Below, piece after piece: positions 6,980 to 12,836 of a stretch of DNA of 12,836 bases. The first letter of the stretch is position 1. Each line of letters begins with the position of its first letter. The stretch is from Tieghemiomyces parasiticus. Its lineage: Eukaryota > Kickxellomycota > Dimargaritomycetes > Dimargaritales > Dimargaritaceae. Both the position numbers and the translations under genes were made by a program. Where the stretch lies: assembly GCA_027575765.1 (NCBI GenBank), contig JANBPT010001184.1, positions 1 through 12,836 of the forward strand, given 5' to 3'. The notes under the pieces are model-generated. The model was not told the DNA's origin and made no database searches. It was given only the letters and a program-made list of their open reading frames with translations.

Positions 6980-7551
6980 GGGCAGTCTATGGATAACCAC
7001 TGGCGTGGCACACAGTGAGATGCTCACGAAATACGCGCCTAGGCGAGATAATGCGCACGTCAGGGCAAGAGGGTACGTCAACCAGCGATATTACCCACGA
7101 CACGCCTCTTGGTTCTCGTGCCTGTTGGCTCTTTGGGTATTAAGCCCCGAGCTGGTGCGCCGACCGTCGGCTAGAATTCGAAAAAAGAAGGAATGGGCAG
7201 CACGGCAGAATGTCACGGGGGGTCTGGGCTGTAAATAATTAAAACCTAAACGAGCTCATGCGAATGCTAGGGGATGTCACAACACTGCTTTACAGCGCGC
7301 CGGCCCATGTGATGTGGTAGTTGAGCTACTGCGGCAAACCACTAGTTGGGTCCCCGAGCCCAAGGAGACGTGTCATGGTCATGAAAGGGGTGGGGGAGGG
7401 GGGACACACGCGGGCATTCCTGACCAACTGCCTATTCCATATTAAGATCCCGCTTCAATTCACGCATCTTTGACAAGTTCTCTACAGTATATCATTCCTC
7501 GAACGCACTCATCCCGCAGAGGCCCACTGTCCTCTTCTTTCCCAACCGACA
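6980..7551. promoter_or_regulatory. Divergent promoter region of RAD51C and ELP5
   Basis: The 572 bp between the two start codons must hold both promoters, since the genes point away from each other. The ELP5-proximal side (about 7440-7551) is pyrimidine-rich. A G4-T-G5-A-G6 tract sits at 7387-7403. I see no convincing TATA box at a fitting distance. A plus-strand frame at 7470-7703 overlaps the ELP5 start in another frame and looks like chance. Confidence 0.6.
7387..7403 (+). other. G-rich tract in the divergent promoter
   Basis: Three G runs (4, 5 and 6) are separated by single T and A. This is one run short of a standard three-tetrad quadruplex, though a two-tetrad form is possible. It lies 149 bp before the ELP5 start codon. 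Confidence 0.5.
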
Positions 7552-9344
7552 ATGGCCAGCTACACTACACCCTATCCGGCCAAGGACTTACTCCACCTGG
7601 CCCTGACCTTCCAATTGCTGGCGCGGTTTGTGCCAATATTCGATTCGGTCCGCCAGTCGGGATTGCCCTTGCTTCGCTACGCTCTGAACTGGCGGGTCCG
7701 TAGGCGTTTGAACTCCACCTCTGTCACTACCGCCAAGTCTGAGGGCACCTCACCACCGTCGCCAGCCCCGACTCGGCCAGTTGGTAACCTCCACCCGTCC
7801 CAAAGGTCTCGCCGAGTGGGCTACGTCCTATGGTGCCTGGAAACCTGGCCCGATACCCTTCTTTCGGAAGGAGAGACCTGTAATGAAGACGGTGACCTGA
7901 GCGACGTGGCCGTCGTCGTCGGCATAGGCGCTGGCGTGAATGTCATGCCACCGGGGCGAACACGAATCCAGGAGAAAGCTCGAAGTTTTACGCTACTCAA
8001 TGATGTAGGGGAGGTGTCGCGAACGTACGAGGCCCTGAAGCAGTCAGTCGTTGAGAGTAAGTGCCAAAGTGCCATTTGCTCGGTTCTGGTGCTGTACACT
8101 GATGTCTCTTGTTCAGTAGGGCCAAAGGGCTTTCTTTTTTTCATTGGTCGAGCTAATTGCCCCCCTCTACCCTCACCGACCATGTAACGTTCGGCACTGC
8201 CGTTCTGCCTACTTCTTGACTTCCCCCGCCCCGCAGTGACCAGCCACTACACTGATGTCCACATCATATTTGACTCCCTAGCGCCGTTGTTTGACCAGTC
8301 GGTTCCTCACACCATCCAGTTCCTCCGAAAGGTGCTGGACATCCGAGCAGACCCCCTAATTGGCACAGGTGACCCGGCTCCGGCAGTCATTATCCGCCTG
8401 CTGGGGCTAATCCACCGAGACCGTTACGCGGACGAGACGCACCGCGGTGGCGACCCCGGTTCCCACACCGATACCACCACTTCCGGCTTACCCCTCCAGG
8501 CCGCTCTAGAGTTTATCAGTCCGGTTGGTATCACTCTCCACACCCACACGGACTACGCCCGGCAGCGCGACCCGCTTCTGTGGTCGGAGGAGGACGACCA
8601 TCACCCAGCCTATCGCCTGGACTCCGAGTGCCACGTGGCCGGCCGCGGCGTAGCCGAGATTGAATATTTTCGGAAAGACAACAAAGCAGACCAGGTAGTA
8701 AGTACGGCGCTCTGTTACTGAAGATGACGAGGTTTGTACGGACCGAGGTTCCCGGGTATCCGAAAGGCCAGTCACTCGGCCGCCGCCCTCCCCCACATTA
8801 TTTTGACCTAACTGAGCGTCAATCACCCCTGCTTCACTCCTTTTCTTTTCTTCTAGGCTGTCACCTACAGCATTGTCAAGGGGAAACTCACATCGACGGT
8901 ATTCGTCAACGAACGCTACCTCAAACCTGAACAGCCGGATAAGGATGCGTCCTCACCTGGCAAGCCCGCATCCGAGGTAAGTAATAGACGCGAAGGTGGT
9001 GCGACGGATAGTCCAGAGGGCAAAGGCCAACTCGGCGCCAAATTGGTTGCAACGTCTCGTAACCCCGTGGCTTAGCAGGGCAGCTTCACCTAGCCTCGTT
9101 GTGCATCAAACTTATGAGTATTGCCACCCGCACCGTATTCTTTACACGCCAGACCACTCTTACGCAGGACCTGTCGTTCAATCTGGAGCTGACTGACCAG
9201 CAGCGTGAGGCCAAGAATAAGCTGGTGCTCCCCCATGAGACCGCTCAGTCCAACGAACCAGCACCGTCTGGGGCAATTTTCTACCAGCCAGACGCAGCTG
9301 ACGATTTTGACGAGGAAGACCCCGACGACGATCTAGATATTTAG
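7552..9344 (+). CDS. ELP5: Elongator complex protein 5 (ELP5)
   Basis: Spliced exons 7552-8056, 8237-8697, 8857-8976 and 9153-9344 give 425 residues. ELP5 joins ELP4 and ELP6 in the RecA-fold accessory ring of Elongator, which binds tRNA and is needed for modification of wobble uridine by the ELP3 core. The family has a RecA-like fold without working Walker motifs, and I see none here. The N terminus (FVPIFDSVRQSGLPLLRYAL) fits the first strand and helix of the family. Around residues 175-183, DVHIIFDSL matches the strand often seen as VTIALDSLS. The last exon carries DLSFNLELTDQQREAKNKL and the acidic tail DDFDEEDPDDDLDI, nearly identical to the end of animal ELP5 and the strongest evidence. 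The protein is about 100 residues longer than the human form; the extra length lies mainly in low-complexity parts of exon 1. An unrecognised further intron in exon 1 is possible. Confidence 0.93.
8057..8236 (+). other. ELP5 intron 1 (180 bp)
   Basis: Donor GTAAGT follows GTTGAGA and the acceptor is CCCGCAG after a pyrimidine tract. It is phase 1: A|TG forms Met169, leading into TSHYTDVHIIFDSL. CTAAT at 8151-8155 is a branch-site candidate. Confidence 0.85.
8698..8856 (+). other. ELP5 intron 2 (159 bp)
   Basis: Donor GTAAGT and acceptor TTCTAG after a long T/C tract, with CTAAC at 8808-8812 as branch site. It is phase 0, joining KADQV to AVTYSIVKG. A second donor three bases earlier (GTAGTA at 8695) would drop one Val; both keep the frame. 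Confidence 0.83.
8977..9152 (+). other. ELP5 intron 3 (176 bp)
   Basis: Donor GTAAGT follows TCCGAG and the acceptor is CGCCAG. It is phase 0, joining GKPASE to TTLTQDLSFNLEL. The acceptor is supported by the conserved start of the last exon. An ATG just inside the intron (9099 frame) is not needed. Confidence 0.83.
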
Positions 9345-9521
9345 TCTGTACCACGCCCGGTCCGATGAAACCATTCTGCCTATACAGGAATCGTCCAGAG
9401 TAGCCCATCATTTATTTTTTCCCGCCCGTCGCCATGAAAATGAAATCACATTGATCCCAAGCAAGTCAGTGCCTAAAAAAATTAATATAATCCCCGCTTG
9501 CTAGTAGAAATGTAGTTCGCC

Positions 9522-9538
9522 TTAAAAAAGTTTTTTTC
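9522..9538. repeat. Poly(A)-poly(T) inverted tract
   Basis: A run of six A is followed by G and seven T, a near-perfect inverted repeat. Such tracts disfavour nucleosomes, and T runs can stop RNA polymerase III, but no pol III gene is visible beside it. Confidence 0.5.
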
Positions 9539-9621
9539 TATGGGGCAACTGCACTGGAGCTGATGTGGAGGTACAGCTACCACCTTATCCATCCATACAC
9601 CAGCTAGCTTTCTACTGTATA

Positions 9622-9631
9622 GGGGGGGGGG
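9622..9631 (+). repeat. G10 homopolymer
   Basis: A run of ten G lies on the plus strand in intergenic DNA. It is prone to slippage and to length errors in sequencing. Confidence 0.8.
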
Positions 9632-10600
9632 TACGATGGACAAGGAAACTTTCTGAGTGTGGTGATTCGCCAGTCAATGGTCGTGGAAAAACGGTGGTGA
9701 AAATTTTTTTCTTATCCTCCAAAAAATGTGGGTCGGGTGAGAAGTTCTCTGCCGTTTGAGCTTACCGTCTAACGATGAGGTACGTTGGGCGGGTTCGTGG
9801 ATGTGGACCCGGAGCCACGACAGCCAGCACGCCAGAATGGAAAAAAAATATTATCATACGCGCGCAATTACGACAATTCGTCGGGTCCCAATCCCGTCTC
9901 CATCATTTTTTCCTCCAAGCAGCGTGGATCGCTCTTGTGCCGTTGGCACCGCTCGTGGGACAGAGGTGAGGGGGTACTTAAGCGGACCAAGTTTGACCCA
10001 CTTTAGCTGAAGTCCAACCCTTTACTAGCTTTACTCCCTAATTATCTCGCGGCGGTGGTCGTTGTGATGCCGCCGTTTAAGCATCCGCTACCGTAGTCAT
10101 GGCCGTTGCCTAATCATCCTTCTCTGCTGGGCCTTGGCGCTAGTATTTGTATCCGTTGCTCCTTGGGTTGCTGGTTCTCCAACTTCCTCACTGCAATTGG
10201 CATGCCGTCTATCCTGTCCCCTTTTCGTCGCGTAATGCCTTGCTCCAGCTTCGAAACGAGACCACTCTCCCTTAATTGCCCCCATTTTCATGCTGTTTCC
10301 CATCGTGGGAAGTTTCGCCAACCTGCTGTCATCCCCTCTCGGCTATCCATCCATACCCTCTATCTGCCTGGCCCCTGACCACTCTGTCTGGTTTCGGACC
10401 TTTCCCATTTAGCGATCCGCTGACCTTTCCGCATTCTCCTCATCCCAACCTGTACTTTTAGCCATCTTCTCCAACCAACTGCATTCCAAGTCTCAGACCT
10501 GAAAGAGTTGTGCTCCTGTCGTACTTGATCTCCAAGTGTCCGCGCGATTTCACTCATTCCGGATCTCCAACTGCCTCATCTCGAGCCGACCTCGACAGCC

Positions 10601-11737
10601 ATGGCCTCAACCGGTAGTAAGCCTGCCATACCTTTCGAGGACTGGCAACAGCGTCTTTCGGAGGTCGCTCCAAACAAGAGGTAATTATTTGCGTGGTGAA
10701 TTCAGTTTCGCCTTGCTGTCTCGGGGATGATGATTAGAAGTGGGAATCTTTCTGAACTCGTCTGAAGACAATATCTTCTTAATCCAAATTACTGCTGACT
10801 CGAACAGACGCACCTTACGGGGCCTTATCGTTCCGCTTGACTATGTAACTAATCCGTCCACAATAATCCCGTCCCCTCTTTTGATTTCCGTGACAGTGAG
10901 CTCAACCGCCTCATAATGGACTATCTGGTCATTGAGGGCTACAAGGATGCCGCCCAGAAGTTTGGTGAGGAATGTGGAATGTCTTCCAACTCTGACCTAG
11001 ACTTTATTGAGGAGCGCATGCGAATTCGATTTGCGGTCCAGTCTGGTAATATCGAGGAGGCTGTCGAGCGCGTCAACGACCTAGATCCTGAGGTAAGCAC
11101 GCTAAACGGTCGCAGTAGTCTACAATCATATCATGCCGATGATGACAAGTTCATGCACCACTCTTTGAGCAAGATGTGCGATGACGAGAATTACCCAACA
11201 AGATAAACCAACTTACAACTGAGGCCCTTACCTTCTTACAGAAGGAGGCTGTTGTGACCTGAGATGTTAGACTAACGGTTCAATCTCCTTCCGCGTCACA
11301 TACGATACCAGATCCTCGACACACATCCGCAGCTCTATTTTCACCTCCAGCAGCAACGACTCATTGAACTCATCCGCACCGGCAAAATTGAGGATGCCCT
11401 ACTGTTCGCTCAAGAGGAACTGGCGCCCCGTGGAGAAGAGTTCCCTGAGCTGTTGGACGAGTTGGAGAAAACGATGACTTTGCTGGTGTTTGATCCTACA
11501 GCCAACGTCCAATCGCCTGTGTCCAGCCTTCTAGACTTTAGTCAGCGCCAGAAAGTCGCCATTGAACTGAACTCAGCCATTCTCGCCGCCCGTAGCTGCC
11601 CTCACGACCCCAAGCTGCCGTCTATTGTGAAGTTGCTACAGTGGTCGCAGTCGCAACTCGACGAAGCAGTGGACTATCCGCATCTCCTGAACCCTCTGAC
11701 GGGCAAGCTCGAGACTAATGATGGCTCGCAGACATAG
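10601..11737 (+). CDS. GID8: GID8 / TWA1, scaffold of the GID/CTLH ubiquitin ligase
   Basis: Spliced exons 10601-10680, 10897-11092 and 11312-11737 give 233 residues, close to the 228 of human GID8. The protein is a core scaffold of the GID/CTLH E3 ubiquitin ligase; in yeast this complex destroys gluconeogenic enzymes when glucose returns. The LisH motif lies at about residues 28-58 (ELNRLIMDYLVIEGYKDAAQ). The CTLH domain at about 64-121 includes RMRIRFAVQSGNIEEAVERV and the hallmark LYFHLQQQRLIELIRTGKIE. The CRA region follows, with ALLFAQEELAPRGEE and KTMTLLVFD. The spliced protein matches human TWA1 along nearly its whole length (LNRLIMDYLV against MNRLIMNYLV, and YFHLQQQ-LIELIR). ATG 10601 has G at +4 and the expected short N terminus with EDWQQRL. 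A polyadenylation signal follows at 11781. Confidence 0.96.
10681..10896 (+). other. GID8 intron 1 (216 bp)
   Basis: Donor GTAATT follows AACAAGAG and the acceptor is GTGACAG. It is phase 2: AG|T forms Ser27, leading into ELNRLIMDYL. CTAAT at 10849-10853 is a branch-site candidate. Confidence 0.88.
11093..11311 (+). other. GID8 intron 2 (219 bp)
   Basis: Donor GTAAGC follows CCTGAG and the acceptor is TACCAG. It is phase 0, joining NDLDPE to ILDTHPQLYFHLQQQ as in relatives (LHPELLDTN). CTAAC occurs near 11271 as a branch-site candidate. Reading through the donor gives an in-frame tail of 37 codons before a stop. Confidence 0.9.
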
Positions 11738-11780
11738 GTCACTTATGCGGCCCTGCTGTTATTTGTATGTTGACGTGTAC

Positions 11781-11786
11781 AATAAA
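11781..11786 (+). terminator. Polyadenylation signal of GID8
   Basis: AATAAA lies 44 bp after the GID8 stop codon, a usual distance, followed by T-rich sequence. The 3' untranslated region would then be about 60-80 bp. Confidence 0.75.
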
Positions 11787-12738
11787 GTATCTTTACCTAG
11801 TCCAGTGCGTCTGGCTTATTCAAGTCATGGCTCATTAGATGTCGACTGCTGACACGAAGGTACTGGCGGCACGATGTCATACGCTGGAACATGTGAAAAT
11901 AGCCCCAAACTTAGGAGATGGGCCTCACTATCTCCATGATTTCAAAATAAAAAGAGTGAATGCCCTACAGCCTTGGCACACTGTAACGGGGAGTAATGTA
12001 GCACCAAGTTTCAATATGCTTACTATTTTAAGCACGACCTTAACTCCTTGGGGCAAGGACCGCCGGAGATTGAGTACGTGCTGTTAGGCAGCCTCGGGAC
12101 CGTTCATTGCTCGGGAGGTAGATTAGGTTGCTCGCGGGGATAGGTTCGAGAATTATGAATCAAATTCGTGTCTTCCATATGTACCGCCACCTTCCTGATC
12201 AACGTTGAAGTTGGCTGTCCGGTTTCCGCGGAGGCGACCGCCTCTTCCCGGTTGCAATCCGCCGAATAATGTTTAGTTCGAACAATTGAACTATAGGAGG
12301 CTTTGCCAAACCTGGGGAATGTAGCTCTACCAGGCAGCATAAGTATTTTGACTAATATCTCTATCCCCGTTCTTTATCTTATCCAAGGTGGGTCATAATT
12401 GTGGGTACAACTCATGACATCCAGCCCCACTTGTGTGATATAATGGAGTACAGAAAACCCGCCGTTAGCCTTGCCCGTAGTTGAATCATCGACTGACTGA
12501 AGACTCAGTTTATTGCAAGTCTATTTGCCATATATACCGCATTCCGTCGCCACCTAACGAAAAACCCCTCATCTCATACTGCTCAGCTCATTTCAAGCAG
12601 TTTGGACTATACTTTTCACAGCCTCCTCAATCGACATCAATGACCCAAAAATATAACAAGTAAATATCAATAATTGGTTTAAATCGTCAGTGATCAAGCT
12701 TGGTACGAAAAAGTAATGTCAGCATTGCTATATAAGGA
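11787..12738. other. Intergenic region, no gene seen
   Basis: About 950 bp follow GID8 without a recognisable coding region. Plus frames at 11839-12087 and 12481-12663 and a minus frame at 12104-12340 carry no known motif. A perfect 6-bp inverted repeat, GAGGCG-AC-CGCCTC, lies at 12231-12244. The stretch near 12640-12740 is A/T-rich. Confidence 0.45.
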
Positions 12739-12835
12739 TTACATCAGTTCCGGCATTGTCACCATTTGACGTACAGTTTCCGACCAGACGCTGAGTAGGC
12801 GTTGCATCATAGGGGGGATGCCCTGATTCCTCTGC
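12739..12835 (-). CDS. Possible 3' end of a gene running off the right edge
   Basis: A minus-strand frame is open from the window edge to TAA at 12739-12741 and reads QRNQGIPPMMQRLLSVWSET, then VRQMVTMPELM. It looks protein-like, but 31 residues are too few to judge, and a second frame over the same bases (AEESGHPPYDATPTQRLVG...) is also open. I cannot name a family. Confidence 0.2.
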   Translation of the reverse strand, partial: QRNQGIPPMMQRLLSVWSETVRQMVTMPELM

Positions 12836-12836
12836 C

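Larger units (their letters stand above)
9345..10600. promoter_or_regulatory. Long intergenic region: ELP5 3' end and GID8 leader
   Basis: No gene is recognisable in these 1256 bp. The left part holds the ELP5 3' untranslated region and A/T-rich stretches (about 9410-9545), including a poly(A)-poly(T) junction near 9522-9538. A G10 run lies at 9622-9631. From about 10010 to 10600 the plus strand is pyrimidine-rich, as expected for the GID8 promoter and leader. Several upstream ATGs occur there, one opening a four-codon frame at 10099-10113; whether they are transcribed is unknown. Overlapping frames around 9756-10010 and 10106-10378 show no known motif. Confidence 0.5.

Noticed and set aside
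6857..7081. Upstream start for RAD51C at 7081
   Set aside because: That codon is TTG, and the extra 34 residues have no match; ATG at 6979 gives the expected short N terminus.
9756..10010. Three overlapping plus-strand frames between ELP5 and GID8
   Set aside because: All three frames are open over nearly the same stretch, none has a recognised motif, and no splice-consistent gene model could be built.
11839..12087. 82-codon plus-strand frame after GID8
   Set aside because: It begins just after the GID8 polyadenylation signal, has no recognised motif and no clear promoter or splice partners.
12243..12262. GGTTGCAATCC, another T-loop-like sequence
   Set aside because: It lacks the TTC core and no cloverleaf can be drawn around it.

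Overview
This is a piece of a nuclear eukaryotic genome, most likely from a fungus and perhaps an early-diverging one. The genes are compact and interrupted by short GT-AG introns (58 to 219 bp), several with CTAAC or CTAAT branch-site candidates. Genes are preceded by long pyrimidine-rich leaders. The proteins (a RAD51C-type recombinase paralog, Elongator subunit ELP5 and GID/CTLH subunit GID8) are conserved eukaryotic housekeeping factors. The species cannot be fixed from sequence alone. There is no bacterial operon, CRISPR array or phage.

Region 1 (1 to about 3000) is a decayed repeat island. It holds a C-terminal fragment of an NmrA-like NAD(P)-binding protein (531-1091, minus), an old truncated mariner copy (about 1216-1531, minus) and a nearly full-length mariner (1707-2999, minus). 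The younger element has 27-bp terminal inverted repeats, TA duplications and a DD34D transposase broken by three in-frame stops, at least two frameshifts and loss of the first catalytic Asp. CpG is almost absent from 421 to 1706 (3 by hand count) and scarce in the mariner (about 20). It returns abruptly after position 3000, as expected if the island was methylated and eroded by deamination.

Region 2 (3000-5620) holds a pyrimidine-rich leader and an unrecognised, probably disordered protein (4132-5151, plus) with three spaced DI-x-L-x-x-F motifs and a PPxY motif.

Region 3 (5621-9344) is a divergent gene pair sharing a 572-bp intergenic promoter region. One gene is a RAD51C-like recombinase paralog (minus, three exons, 388 aa) acting in homologous recombination. 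The other is ELP5 (plus, four exons, 425 aa), a subunit of the Elongator accessory ring acting in wobble-uridine tRNA modification.

Region 4 (9345-12836) is a 1.26-kb intergenic stretch, then GID8 (plus, three exons, 233 aa), the LisH-CTLH scaffold subunit of the GID/CTLH ubiquitin ligase, then about 1 kb with no recognisable gene. A short minus-strand open frame runs off the right edge.

The genes do not form a pathway; they are independent housekeeping genes next to a transposon graveyard. I see no convincing new multi-gene system. The points most worth checking are the CpG cliff, the two ages of mariner, the enlarged L2 region of RAD51C and the DIxLxxF-repeat protein.
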